Numbered from the stretch's first letter, positions 7,399 to 15,847 are shown. The stretch is DNA of 39,712 nt from Bacteroidia bacterium (GCA_025062295.1 JANXAJ010000007.1:21589-61300); one strand, 5' to 3'. The notes: a model not told the origin generated them from the letters alone. A program made the numbers and translations.

Positions 7399-8016
7399 AT
7401 GAGGCATTTCTTCTTTACAGGCTATCTCTTAGCCCTCGCATGGGGACAGAATGCCCAGTGCATCTTTATCAAGCTGAAGCGCTCACCAGAACTGACCTCT
7501 GATAATGCTCTTCATTCCTCTTGGGAAGAGAAATCTATCCGCCTCAAGCTCTCACAGAGTTGGGAAGATATATTTTTTGCAGTAGATGATGAGCAGTCCG
7601 ACCAATCGATCGCGGAATGTTTCATACCTCAATTCAAGGTCATCTCTGAAAGATATACTTACATCATTAGCATAGCTTGCCAGAACTTGTTAGCTTTCCA
7701 AAATGAAGCTCCCTACAAGCCATCTTCTGTGCGGGTACAAAGTCCCATTAGCTTCACAGAGGATATGAGATACTTTGTAGAAGAGATGGCTAAGCGGCAC
7801 TTCAAGATTCCACCTCGTCGGCTCTATGCTGAATACGCTCAGACCTATGTGCCACCCATTCAAGATGCTATCAAATATGAGGAGTTAGAAATTCTCCTCA
7901 ATCAAGCCCAGCTTATAGACGAAGAGGAGGAGACTGATGATGAGATAGAAGTGGAAGAATCCCCCGAATCGCCAATTGATGATGCCGACGAAGAAGAGTT
8001 AGATATTGCTGACTGA
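7399..8016 (+). CDS. Secreted hypothetical protein with a strongly acidic C-terminal tail
   Basis: Not recognised. 205 residues. An N-terminal signal peptide (MRHFFFTGYLLALAWG, cut near QNA) suggests export. The central part (about 25-165) is mixed alpha/beta with three or four cysteines and no known motif. The last 35 residues are almost all E, D, S and I/V, beginning at LIDEEEETDDEIEVEE. It has its own perfect -7 box 4 nt upstream. The next gene's first possible codon overlaps its end, but that gene's ATG lies 16 nt beyond. Acidic tails can bind cations or basic partners, but no function is claimed. Confidence 0.72.
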   Translation: MRHFFFTGYLLALAWGQNAQCIFIKLKRSPELTSDNALHSSWEEKSIRLKLSQSWEDIFFAVDDEQSDQSIAECFIPQFKVISERYTYIISIACQNLLAFQNEAPYKPSSVRVQSPISFTEDMRYFVEEMAKRHFKIPPRRLYAEYAQTYVPPIQDAIKYEELEILLNQAQLIDEEEETDDEIEVEESPESPIDDADEEELDIAD

Positions 8017-8032
8017 TTTTGTTTATAGGCAC

Positions 8033-8494
8033 ATGGGGGAGCTTCTAAGTATTGGCGAAAAAGCACCGGATTTTACAGGGGTGGATCAGCAAGGACAGCC
8101 CATCCGACTTTCAGACTTTCGGGGGAAGAAAGTTATTCTCTACTTTTATCCGAAAGATGATACCCCCGGCTGTACTAAAGAGGCTTGCAATCTTCGCGAC
8201 CATTATCAGAGACTTCAAGCTGCTGGATATGTGGTGCTAGGAGTCAGTGCTGATGATGTGGCTTCTCATCGGCGCTTTGCTGAAAAGTACAATCTGCCAT
8301 TCTCTTTGATTGCTGACCCAGAGAAGCAGATCATCAAGGCATATGGGGCTTGGGGAATCAAACGAATGTATGGCAAAGAATATGAAGGAACTCAACGCAT
8401 CACTTACATTATAGATGAAGAGGGACGAGTCCAGAATGTGATTACCAAAGTCAAGCCAGAACTTCATGCAGAGCAGATTCTCGGTGAAGCATGA
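8033..8494 (+). CDS. bcp: Thioredoxin-dependent peroxiredoxin, Bcp/PrxQ type
   Basis: 153 residues, the normal length of the Bcp subfamily. It reduces hydrogen peroxide and organic hydroperoxides in the cytoplasm. KDDTPGCTKEACNLRD holds the peroxidatic cysteine C47 and the resolving cysteine C52, five residues apart as in PrxQ. An upstream TTG (8006) would add nine unlikely residues inside the previous gene, so the ATG at 8033 is chosen; MGELLSIGEKAPDF matches the family N-terminus. A TGATTTTG (8014-8021) may be a weak -7 box. It overlaps the next gene by 4 nt. Confidence 0.92.
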   Translation: MGELLSIGEKAPDFTGVDQQGQPIRLSDFRGKKVILYFYPKDDTPGCTKEACNLRDHYQRLQAAGYVVLGVSADDVASHRRFAEKYNLPFSLIADPEKQIIKAYGAWGIKRMYGKEYEGTQRITYIIDEEGRVQNVITKVKPELHAEQILGEA

Positions 8495-9189
8495 AGCTTC
8501 CTATTCGGTTTATTGGAGCAGGAGGGGCTCATGAAGTGCACTGGGGCAACTCCTCTGCTCTCATAGAATGGCAAGGTTCTAATTTCCTGATTGATTGCGG
8601 CTTCACCGTCTACCCTCGGCTCCTTCAAGCTAATCTCGTGGATAAAATAGATGCAGTGTGCATTACTCACCTGCATGATGACCATATTGGCAGTCTCTCA
8701 GTCCTCCTCTATCATAGACACTTCATTAGCCGCCTCCCTCCCCTTCCAGTGATAGTTGGCACTTCTGAGCTCTATGCGAAGCTCTACACTTATCTTCACT
8801 TCCTGATGGGGGAAGTAGAGCTATTTGCTGAGGTAAAGCTGGCTGAAGATTATAAGCCTTTTCTTCAGGCTCTTTCCACTGCACGCCTCCATGCTCCTCA
8901 TATGCCCAGCTGCGCCTATCTCTTCCTTTCAGATGAAGCAAACGTGCTCTATAGTGGAGATATAGCAGAGCCTCTCCCGATTCTGCGAGATAGGGAATGG
9001 GTGGCTCAACACCAACCGCTTTTTGTTTTTCATGATGTAAGTTTTCAGCGTTCTGCCTCCCACTGCTATTACGAGGATTTATATCCATTTTTAGAACGAG
9101 CCTCTATATGGGGTTACCACTGTGATCCAGCTCAAGCCCCAGCAAATAATCAGATTCCCCTTGTCCATCATACCTTTATGCTTGCATGA
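8491..9189 (+). CDS. Metallo-beta-lactamase-fold hydrolase
   Basis: 232 residues, MBL fold without signal peptide. The metal-binding signature THLHDDHIG (H60, H62, D64, H65) is complete, the bridging aspartate is in VLYSGDIAE, and further histidines lie in RLHAPHMPS and GYHCDP. It resembles small RNase Z / PhnP-like hydrolases, but the RNase Z exosite arm is not evident, so the substrate is unknown. Overlaps bcp and yciH by 4 nt each (ATGA), indicating translational coupling. Confidence 0.82.
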   Translation: MKLPIRFIGAGGAHEVHWGNSSALIEWQGSNFLIDCGFTVYPRLLQANLVDKIDAVCITHLHDDHIGSLSVLLYHRHFISRLPPLPVIVGTSELYAKLYTYLHFLMGEVELFAEVKLAEDYKPFLQALSTARLHAPHMPSCAYLFLSDEANVLYSGDIAEPLPILRDREWVAQHQPLFVFHDVSFQRSASHCYYEDLYPFLERASIWGYHCDPAQAPANNQIPLVHHTFMLA

Positions 9190-9506
9190 AGTCCTTCCCA
9201 AAAGATAGACTTGTATTTTCTACCAAAGGTATTCAGGAAGAAGAAGTGAAAGAACCCTCTTCTCCCCCTCGACAGAACCTGCGCGTCTTACGCCGAAAAA
9301 TTGCGGGTGGAAAGGAGGTAACAGAGATTACAGGCTTCGTGGGACCCTTGGCTGAATTAGAAGCTTTAGCAAAGCGCCTTCGGCAGATGTGCGCTACTGG
9401 CGGTAGCATAGCAGAAGGAAAAATTATCCTTCAAGGGAATCAGGTAGATAGAATCATCTGTATTCTTACAAAAGAGGGACATATCGTCAAGAGAAGTGGG
9501 GGCTAA
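9186..9506 (+). CDS. yciH: SUI1/eIF1-family translation factor YciH
   Basis: 106 residues. About 35 charged N-terminal residues are followed by the SUI1 domain: LRVLRRKIAGGKEVTEITGF, MCATGGSIAEGKIILQGNQVDRII and a C-terminal ILTKEGH. In E. coli YciH affects start-site discrimination and initiator tRNA fidelity. This may matter in a genome that appears to use leaderless mRNAs, though that link is inference. Coupled by ATGA overlap to the MBL gene and by 11 nt to rdgB. Confidence 0.9.
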   Translation: MKSFPKDRLVFSTKGIQEEEVKEPSSPPRQNLRVLRRKIAGGKEVTEITGFVGPLAELEALAKRLRQMCATGGSIAEGKIILQGNQVDRIICILTKEGHIVKRSGG

Positions 9507-10062
9507 GTGGGTTTTCGCTACTAAAAATCCTCACAAACTGGCAGAGGTACAAAATCTATTAGAGGGAATATTGGATATAGAGGGATTGCCCTCGGATGTG
9601 CCAGAAGCCCCTGAACCGCATGCCGATCTTTATGGGAATGCTCTCGCCAAAGCTACTTTTTATGCTCAACACTTGGGTCTACCCGTGATAGCAGAAGATA
9701 GTGGTCTCTTTGTACCTGCATTAGGGGGGCAACCGGGGGTTCAAAGTGCTCACTTTGGTGGTCCGGCCCGTCTCTTAGAGGCGATGCGGGACCTTTCAGA
9801 CCGAAGAGCCTACTTCACGGCTGTAGTAGTAGCCTATATCTCCTCTCGCAAGTACTTCTTTTCAACAGGCTTTTGGCAGGGGGAAATCGCTGAAACCCCA
9901 CGGGGAAGTGAAGGCTTCGGCTACGATCCTGTGTTCATACCTGCGGGAAGAAAAGAAACTGTCGCCGAATTGGGACAAGCATGGAAGCAACATCACTCCC
10001 ACAGAAGCCGAGCTTTTCGGAAGCTTGTGAAAATGCTTCAAGGGATTTCCCCACAAGAGTGA
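9496..10062 (+). CDS. rdgB: RdgB/HAM1 non-canonical purine NTP pyrophosphatase
   Basis: 188 residues. Hydrolyses dITP, ITP and XTP to the monophosphates, cleaning the nucleotide pool. Family motifs are FATKNPHKLAEVQNLL at the N-terminus, IAEDSGLFVPALGGQPGV, GFGYDPVFIPAG and the C-terminal SHRSRAFRKL. GTG start inside the end of yciH; no better start lies downstream before the conserved T/SxN...K motif. Last gene of the bcp-MBL-yciH-rdgB run. A weak GGAGTG/CACTCC hairpin (10064-10085) follows, without a T tract. Confidence 0.93.
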   Translation: MGAKWVFATKNPHKLAEVQNLLEGILDIEGLPSDVPEAPEPHADLYGNALAKATFYAQHLGLPVIAEDSGLFVPALGGQPGVQSAHFGGPARLLEAMRDLSDRRAYFTAVVVAYISSRKYFFSTGFWQGEIAETPRGSEGFGYDPVFIPAGRKETVAELGQAWKQHHSHRSRAFRKLVKMLQGISPQE

Positions 10063-10200
10063 GGGAGTGAGGAAGGTAGCACTCCTCCCCGCTCTACGAA
10101 CGACTCACTGCACTAGGACACGCTAGGAGTCCTTCTTCTCTCACAGTTGAGACAGGTCATTATCAGATAAGCAGACATAGTCTCTTTCCCAAAGCTACTC

Positions 10201-10581
10201 TTACCAGCTGAGGAGGGTAAAGCTCAACCCCATTGCACCCCTAATCCCCATTAATCCTGTAGAGGTTCGGGTTTTTATTTAGTCCGTATCCCAAAAAGCT
10301 CAGGGCTTTGCCATAGCTGCCCCATACTGCCTCTGGCCCAGGTATTAGTTACACTGATTTGTTCTCTATTTCCGAGGCACTCGCTAAACGCAGTTGAAAG
10401 TAGAGGCTCGCTCTTCTTCCGAGGCGGAGCGAGAGCTCAGCACCTCCAATCCACGTCATAGGTCTGCTTCACGATCTGCGCCTGAGCGGCTAATGAAATC
10501 ACAGAATGACCCGCTGACCTATGATTTGTCCTTCTTCAATTGTCCCTAATTGCCAGAAAGAAGGGTTCAGAACATATAACA
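10201..10581 (-). pseudogene. Possible remnant of an outer-membrane beta-barrel protein
   Basis: Minus-strand translation gives protein-like blocks broken by stops and a frame change. First comes NPSFWQLGTIEEGQIIGQ. After several stops comes GGAELSLRLGRRASLYFQLR, then GSYGKALSFLGYGLNKNP. In another frame the last block, STGLMGIRGAMGLSFTLLSW, is followed directly by a stop. The alternating hydrophobic pattern and terminal aromatic residue are typical of an outer-membrane barrel end. No homologue can be named, and such blocks can arise by chance. Confidence 0.25.
10456..10524. repeat. Inverted repeat, possible structured element
   Basis: TCATAGGTC (10456-10464) pairs exactly with GACCTATGA (10516-10524). 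Directly inside the 3' arm, CCGCT (10511-10515) pairs with AGCGG (10485-10489). The result is a 14-bp stem with a 20-nt bulge on one side. It lies in the gene-poor gap. Confidence 0.4.
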
Positions 10582-10676
10582 AAAGGAAGACTTTAAAGCC
10601 CACATGAAGCAAGAGGGGGAGAAAAAGGTTATAATCGGCCAGGATTGGCATGATGTATGCGGAATATCTCTATGGT

Positions 10677-11501
10677 ATGTTGAGAGGTGGAATAATCCTT
10701 CTTGTGGGAGGATGGATTCAGGCGACACCCATTTTTATAGCAGAGCGCTATCCAGAGGATACCTCTCGGCGTCATCGCTTCCCTCCTCGGACTTTCACTA
10801 AGCCAGCCCCGTTTCAGCCCGGGGAAAAGCTTGTGTATCGGGTGCATTACGGTTGGCTAACTGCAGGAGAAGCTGTATTTGAAGTCTACCCAAAAATATA
10901 CATAGTCTACGGTCAGCCAGCCTACGTTTTCCGAGGAAGTGGCAAAACAGCCGCTGCATTTGAATGGTTTTATAAGGTTCGGGATTACATGGATGCATAT
11001 GTAGATACAGCCTTTATGCGCTCTCTCCTTTATTACCGCTGGGTCAATGAGGGAGATTTTCATTTCACTGACACGGTATTTTTTGATTATGAACGATATG
11101 AGATTCGAGGGAGAAAAGGAACTTTTCCAATGACAACATGGGTGATGGATATGCTAGGCGCCTTTTATTACGCTCGCCGACTTGATGTCCATCAAATGCC
11201 AGATGGCACAGTCGTACCCATCCCTGTCTTTCTGGATGATAAGATTTATGACCTGGGAATGAAAATCCTGGGACGAGAAACGATCCGTACAGAATTAGGA
11301 ACCTTCCGGTGTATCAAAATCACTCCCCTTGTAGTGGCGGACCGGGTCTTCCGAGGGCGAGAGGAAATGATAATGTGGGTAACTGATGATGAAAATCTGA
11401 TTCCAGTCAAAATTACTTCCCCTCTGATTGTAGGAAGTGTTTCAGCGACATTGAAGTCTTATGAAAATTTGAAGTATCCTTTGACTGCTCGATTGAAGTA
11501 A
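10677..11501 (+). CDS. DUF3108-family exported protein
   Basis: 274 residues from the chosen ATG. Begins with a signal peptide (MLRGGIILLVGGWIQA); an alternative ATG at 10650 adds nine residues with an acidic n-region, so 10677 is favoured but not certain. The DUF3108 pattern is clear: FQPGEKLVYRVHYGWLTAGEA, GSGKTAAAFEWFYKVRDYMDAYVD, and later FLDDKIYDL...LGTFRCIKITPLV and MIMWVTDDENLIPVKI. The fold is a beta-rich lipid-binding-like sheet, reminiscent of LolA/LolB types, and the protein is probably periplasmic. Monocistronic; gmk follows with its own promoter. Confidence 0.82.
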   Translation: MLRGGIILLVGGWIQATPIFIAERYPEDTSRRHRFPPRTFTKPAPFQPGEKLVYRVHYGWLTAGEAVFEVYPKIYIVYGQPAYVFRGSGKTAAAFEWFYKVRDYMDAYVDTAFMRSLLYYRWVNEGDFHFTDTVFFDYERYEIRGRKGTFPMTTWVMDMLGAFYYARRLDVHQMPDGTVVPIPVFLDDKIYDLGMKILGRETIRTELGTFRCIKITPLVVADRVFRGREEMIMWVTDDENLIPVKITSPLIVGSVSATLKSYENLKYPLTARLK

Positions 11502-11551
11502 AGAGAGGATGGGCTTCTCTGTGCGCTAAGTGAAGACATTTTCTCGTCTCT

Positions 11552-11559
11552 TACCTTTG
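11552..11559 (+). promoter_or_regulatory. -7 promoter box of gmk
   Basis: TACCTTTG, a perfect TAnnTTTG, ends 5 nt before the GTG start at 11565, again the leaderless geometry. Likely drives gmk-nadD-pssA-deacetylase. Confidence 0.65.
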
Positions 11560-11564
11560 TAAGG

Positions 11565-12122
11565 GTGAAAGCCCTTCTTTTGACAGGTCCCAGCGGAGCT
11601 GGTAAATCAACAATTGCCCAGCTTCTTTTACAGAGACAGAAGGAGCTCGCTTTTTCGCTCTCAGCGACGACGCGACCACCACGACCAGGAGAAGTTCATG
11701 GGAGGGACTACTATTTTCTTACAGAAGAAGAGTTTGACGCCGAGATAAAGCATCAAGGGTTTATTGAGTGGGAGCGCCTTTTCTCAGGCTATAGATATGG
11801 TACTCTCTGGCGCGAAATAGCTCGGCTTCAGAGCTTGGGACAAATTCCCCTCTTCATAAAAGATGTAAAAGGTGCTCTTTCTCTCAAGCAGGCTTTGGGA
11901 AAGGAACTTCTGACCGTGATAGTTGTTCCTCCTTCATTAGAGGCGTTGCAGGCTCGTTTGCTTGCCCGCGGCCACCTAAGCAAAGAGGATTTGGAGCAAA
12001 GACTCAAACGCGCCGAAGACGAGCTTAAGATGGCAGCTCACTTTGATTTTATTCTTTACAACGAAGATGTAATGCGAGCCGTAGAACGCTTAGAAAGACT
12101 CCTCAAGCAAAAACTTCTATGA
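11565..12122 (+). CDS. gmk: Guanylate kinase
   Basis: 185 residues. Phosphorylates GMP to GDP with ATP. The P-loop GPSGAGKST (residues 8-16) is followed by the GMP-binding block SLSATTRPPRPGEVHGRDYYFLT, then the lid FIEWERLFSGYRYGT. The family's catalytic arginines are present. GTG start fixed by the P-loop distance and the -7 box 5 nt upstream. Overlaps nadD by 4 nt (ATGA). Confidence 0.95.
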   Translation: MKALLLTGPSGAGKSTIAQLLLQRQKELAFSLSATTRPPRPGEVHGRDYYFLTEEEFDAEIKHQGFIEWERLFSGYRYGTLWREIARLQSLGQIPLFIKDVKGALSLKQALGKELLTVIVVPPSLEALQARLLARGHLSKEDLEQRLKRAEDELKMAAHFDFILYNEDVMRAVERLERLLKQKLL

Positions 12123-12709
12123 GTATTGGTCTCCTTTTTGGCTCTTTCAATCCCATTCATATGGGGCATTTGATAGCAGCCCGATATTGGCTCAATGAGA
12201 CGGACTTATCTCAGATTTGGCTTGTTGTTTCGCCTCAGAATCCTCACAAACCTGCGGTTGGTTTAGCTCCAGCTTATCACCGCATTCAGATGGCTCGTTT
12301 AGCGTCAGAGGGGGATCCGCGTCTCCTTGTCAGCGATATAGAGTTTGCCCGAACAGGACCCTCCTATACAATTGATACCCTCCGGCTTCTCAAGGAGCTC
12401 TATGAAGATGTAGAATGGATCCTTCTTTTAGGTTCAGATGCAGCTGCGAACTTAGAGAAATGGAAAGAGGGACCTCTCATTTTGAGAGAATGGAGAATAT
12501 GGATATATCCCCGCCGCCATGTACCTTTGGAACGGCTACCTAAGGGAGCTAAGATAGAATTTTTTCCAGAGGCACCTCAAATAGACCTTTCTGCGACTCA
12601 AATTCGGGCTTATTGTCAAGCTGGTAAATCCATCCGGTATTTAGTGCCCCCTCTCGTAGAAAGCTACATCTATAGACATGATTTATATGTGGCGACATCT
12701 CCTACCTAA
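12119..12709 (+). CDS. nadD: Nicotinate-nucleotide adenylyltransferase
   Basis: 196 residues. Transfers AMP from ATP to nicotinate mononucleotide in NAD synthesis. FGSFNPIHMGHL contains the HxGH nucleotidyltransferase motif, SPQNPHKP is the typical loop, LLGSDAAANLEKW follows, and SATQIRAYCQAGKSIRYLVPPLVESYI is the ISSTxIR-type C-terminal motif. Coupled to gmk by ATGA overlap; its end overlaps the start of pssA by 32 nt. Confidence 0.95.
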   Translation: MSIGLLFGSFNPIHMGHLIAARYWLNETDLSQIWLVVSPQNPHKPAVGLAPAYHRIQMARLASEGDPRLLVSDIEFARTGPSYTIDTLRLLKELYEDVEWILLLGSDAAANLEKWKEGPLILREWRIWIYPRRHVPLERLPKGAKIEFFPEAPQIDLSATQIRAYCQAGKSIRYLVPPLVESYIYRHDLYVATSPT

Positions 12710-13376
12710 TCTCTTGACTTTAGGGAACTTAGCTTTAGGTAGCTGGGCCATTGCTCTGAGTTATGAAAGGGAATGGGTACTCTTTAGTGGGGCGATGGGA
12801 GGGGCTCTTCTATGCGACTGGTTGGATGGATGGGTAGCCAGGGCCCTGCGGAGTGAATCGCCCCTCGGTAAGGAGTTGGACGCACTTGCTGACTTGGTCA
12901 GCTTTGGAATTGCCCCAGCTTTTGCGCTATATAACTACTTGCGCCCGTTTCTGCCTGCTCTTCCTTACAGTCGGGAAGCTCGGTTTTGGATGGTTATTAC
13001 TCCCTTTATTTTACCTCTATTAGCTGCTTGGCGCTTAGCTCGCTTCAATACAGAATCTTCAGAAACTTCCCTTCGCTTCTTTCAGGGGCTTCCCACTCCT
13101 GCCCATGCAGCGGCTTGGACTCTATGGATCCTCAGTGAGCCTCCCCTCCCCTGGCTACATCCAGCTCTCTGGATAGGTCTCATCCTTCTTGTGGGAGGCC
13201 TAATGGTCAGCTCTCTGCCTTTCCTCTCCCTTAAGACCCCTCAAAATATCCCCTGGCTTTTTGGGCTTCTCCTTTTGATTGGGACGAGCGCAGTGTGGGT
13301 GCCAGCCTCCCCTCTCATTCTTCTTGGATTGTGTGCCTATACAGGGATAAGTTATCTCGCTTCTCGCCTTGGCTGA
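12678..13376 (+). CDS. pssA: CDP-diacylglycerol-serine O-phosphatidyltransferase
   Basis: 232 residues with several membrane segments. Makes phosphatidylserine, precursor of phosphatidylethanolamine. The CDP-alcohol phosphotransferase signature is complete: D47, G51, A54, R55, G64, D68 and D72 in DWLDGWVARALRSES and PLGKELDALADLVSFG. LPNLLTLGNLALGSWAI is the usual first segment of the PssA subfamily. Start at ATG 12678 or ATG 12687 (fourth residue); both lie inside nadD. The next gene overlaps its stop. Confidence 0.9.
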   Translation: MIYMWRHLLPNLLTLGNLALGSWAIALSYEREWVLFSGAMGGALLCDWLDGWVARALRSESPLGKELDALADLVSFGIAPAFALYNYLRPFLPALPYSREARFWMVITPFILPLLAAWRLARFNTESSETSLRFFQGLPTPAHAAAWTLWILSEPPLPWLHPALWIGLILLVGGLMVSSLPFLSLKTPQNIPWLFGLLLLIGTSAVWVPASPLILLGLCAYTGISYLASRLG

Positions 13377-14643
13377 TATAGGACTGCTGTGGTGCGTATC
13401 GGAAGAAAGTCCACGACTGGAGTACGTCCTCCGAGTGCTGTGTCAAGAGTGGTTGCAAATTCCCTATAAGGTAGTGCGAGCTAAGGCCTACCAGCCGCAT
13501 CAGAAGCCTACTGGCTGGCGAGTTATTGCCTATGGTCCTGAACCCATTCCTGAGACTGACTTAGAGATTCCCTATACGGGGTTTATCACTCGAACGGGCA
13601 CAGCGTGGATGCTCCCTCCATGGAATGAAGGGGGTTTCTTTCCAAGCGAAGGGGACTTTCCATGGGATTTGCCCGCGATGGCTTTTTACGTCCTTACCCT
13701 TTATCCCCTTTATCAGTGGGCATATGGATACGACGAATGGGGACTCTATGCATGGGATCGAGCCCCCTTTTATAGAGCGCCCTTCTGGAATGAGCCTTTT
13801 GTGCTTTTGCGATGGTATGAGCTGCTGGCACGACTTGGACTGAATGTGCCTCGCCCTCCCTTTACATGGGAAGTAGGATGGGATATTGACCATCTGTATG
13901 CATGGAAAGGACGGAAGGGACTGCGATGGATAGGGGGGGGAGTTTGGCGAGGGAACCTCTGTCAGCGCTTGAGAGTACGATACGGCGGTGAAAGAGACCC
14001 TTATGACACCATTTCAGCGATTACCGCCCATTTCTCCCCAGCTCACAGTCGTTTCTTCTTCCTCTTGTCCAACACTCACCCTCGCGACAACCAAAAACCA
14101 CCCAAACAACCAGACTTGCGCCAAACGATCCGATCTCTAGTAGAAAGGGGATACTCGGTGGGACTTCACCCCTCCTTCACCACCCGAGACGCTCCCCTGC
14201 GCCTCAAAAAAGAGAAGGCTCTTTTAGAGACTTACGCGGGACAATCCATCCGAGAGAGCCGCCAGCATTACCTGCGCTTCTGGATGCCCTCAACGTTTCA
14301 AAACCTGAGTGAAGCGGGGATTGAAGAAGATTTTACCCTCGCTTTTCCGAAACGAAGCGGCTTTCTGCTCGGTACGACCTTATCTGTGCCTTTCTATCGA
14401 GTAGACAAAGAGAAAGAGCTGCCCCTTCGCCTTTGGAGCCCCGTACTTATGGATAGGGTCTATGTGCAAGGAGAGGTAGCTTTCTCCTCGCCTAAAGAGG
14501 ATAGAACCATAGGCCCTCCCCCCGAGCTAACCGAAGAGATAAAGAGACTCCTCAGGGTAGGCGCTCAAGTTGGAGGGCGCCTCCACTTCATCTGGCATAA
14601 CTCCACCTGGAACTCTTTTCCTCTTGAAGTATTCAGAGAATAG
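13369..14643 (+). CDS. Polysaccharide-deacetylase-like protein (DUF7033 type)
   Basis: 424 residues. The layout resembles Bacteroidota proteins with an N-terminal DUF7033-like part (about 1-160) and a deacetylase-like TIM-barrel part beginning at WEVGWDIDHLYAWKG. That motif holds the DxD seen in NodB-type deacetylases; VGLHPSF supplies a histidine and HFIWHNST another near the C-terminus. It probably acts on a cell-surface or lipid-linked glycan, but the substrate is unknown. The start is taken as TTG 13369, overlapping the pssA stop by 8 nt, because no ATG or GTG lies nearby in frame. It ends tail-to-tail with the aminotransferase gene, overlapping by 11 bp. Confidence 0.72.
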   Translation: MADIGLLWCVSEESPRLEYVLRVLCQEWLQIPYKVVRAKAYQPHQKPTGWRVIAYGPEPIPETDLEIPYTGFITRTGTAWMLPPWNEGGFFPSEGDFPWDLPAMAFYVLTLYPLYQWAYGYDEWGLYAWDRAPFYRAPFWNEPFVLLRWYELLARLGLNVPRPPFTWEVGWDIDHLYAWKGRKGLRWIGGGVWRGNLCQRLRVRYGGERDPYDTISAITAHFSPAHSRFFFLLSNTHPRDNQKPPKQPDLRQTIRSLVERGYSVGLHPSFTTRDAPLRLKKEKALLETYAGQSIRESRQHYLRFWMPSTFQNLSEAGIEEDFTLAFPKRSGFLLGTTLSVPFYRVDKEKELPLRLWSPVLMDRVYVQGEVAFSSPKEDRTIGPPPELTEEIKRLLRVGAQVGGRLHFIWHNSTWNSFPLEVFRE

Positions 14644-15844
14644 GCACTTGCTCACGAGCATAAATATTGAGTGCCGCTCGCAAGATTTCTACCGACTGCT
14701 CCAGATAAGGAATATCCAAGACGTAGGCGAGTCGGACGAACTGCTCTCCTCTCTTAGACTCTGAGTAGAAACCCGTTCCTGGCGCTACCATGACAGTTAC
14801 CCCTTCCACATCAAACCGCTCTAAAAGCCACTGAGCGAAAGCGTCACTATCAGAAATAGGAAGACGAGGCATAAGGTAAAAAGCTCCCTGAACGGTAGCT
14901 ACTTGAACGCCTGGAATAGTGCGCAGCCCCTGAAGAAGAACATCCCGTCTTTTTTGAAAGGTCTCTCGCACATAATCGTAGTAAGCCTTAGGCAAAGAGA
15001 GAAGAGCCATACCTGCAATTTGTCCAAGGGTAGGAGGAGCTAATCGAGCTTGAGCCCACTTGAGTGATGCCTCTATTACCGCTTTATTCCGAGAGATAAG
15101 CGCTCCAATACGGGCACCACATACAGAGTATCGCTTGGAAAGGGTATCTACCACTACCACTAGCTCCTCTGTCCCCTCCACCTCCAAGGCTGAAAAGAAT
15201 CGCTGTCCATCGTAACAGTAGTCACGATAGGACTCATCGCTCAGAAGGAACAGATCATACTGGCGACAAATGTGGGCAATCTGGCGTACTTCTTTTTCAG
15301 AATATAGCTTGCCTGTCGGATTTGAAGGATTACACAGAAGAATTCCCTTGGTTTTTTCGGTGATAGCCATTTCTAATTGAGAGGGATCCGGCAAAGCAAA
15401 GTCCTCTTCAATATAGCTCTGAATGGGACGAAGGCGCACCCCTGTCGCCCATGCAATGCCAATATAGTTTGCATAAGTAGGCTCGATGACAATGACCTCC
15501 TCTCCTGGCGAGAATAGTGTCAGAAATGCAAAGAGGAGGGCTTCTGAGCCGCCAGTTGTCGTCAGCAAATGAGCTGGCTCCAAGGAAATACCGTAAATCT
15601 CTTCATAGAAGCGCGCATATGCTTCTCGAAAAGCAGGCATCCCCCCAGACTCCGTGTAATCAAGTACGGCGATTTTAGCTTCGTGAAGGGCTTTCCAAAA
15701 CTCTGGGGGCGTTGGAAGGTCAGGCTGTCCAATGTTGAGGTGAAGGACTTTCTTTCCACGAGCTTTGGCTGCATTCGCATAGGGCACCAGTTTCCGAATC
15801 GGAGAGGGAGGGACTCTCTGAGCCCGCTCTGAGATCATCGGCAT
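14633..15844 (-). CDS. Class I/II PLP-dependent aminotransferase (aspartate aminotransferase family)
   Basis: 403 residues from the chosen start. Fold-type I aminotransferase: LHLNIGQPDLPTP, TTGGSEALLFAF, CNPSNPTGKLYS, LLSDESYRDYCYDG and the PLP-binding lysine (about K237) in VDTLSKRYSVCGARIG. The C-terminal RLAYVLD contains the substrate-carboxylate arginine. The frame extends 20 residues further upstream into pyrF, but a perfect -7 box (15855-15848) lies 3 nt before ATG 15844, so that start is chosen. Substrate specificity cannot be fixed; aspartate or an aromatic acid is possible. Confidence 0.88.
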   Translation of the reverse strand: MPMISERAQRVPPSPIRKLVPYANAAKARGKKVLHLNIGQPDLPTPPEFWKALHEAKIAVLDYTESGGMPAFREAYARFYEEIYGISLEPAHLLTTTGGSEALLFAFLTLFSPGEEVIVIEPTYANYIGIAWATGVRLRPIQSYIEEDFALPDPSQLEMAITEKTKGILLCNPSNPTGKLYSEKEVRQIAHICRQYDLFLLSDESYRDYCYDGQRFFSALEVEGTEELVVVVDTLSKRYSVCGARIGALISRNKAVIEASLKWAQARLAPPTLGQIAGMALLSLPKAYYDYVRETFQKRRDVLLQGLRTIPGVQVATVQGAFYLMPRLPISDSDAFAQWLLERFDVEGVTVMVAPGTGFYSESKRGEQFVRLAYVLDIPYLEQSVEILRAALNIYAREQVPIL

Positions 15845-15847
15845 ACC

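Larger units (their letters stand above)
10063..10676. other. Gene-poor gap between rdgB and the DUF3108 gene
   Basis: The second large non-coding stretch in an otherwise gene-dense window. It contains a possible degenerate outer-membrane protein reading on the minus strand and an inverted repeat at 10456-10524 (both listed separately). A TATAATCG (10630-10637) lies 12 nt before an ATG at 10650 and might be a promoter for the DUF3108 gene. No tRNA and no intact gene of recognisable family were seen. Confidence 0.5.

Noticed and set aside
10064-10085. Intrinsic terminator after rdgB
   Set aside because: The GGAGTG/CACTCC hairpin has a long loop and no following T tract.
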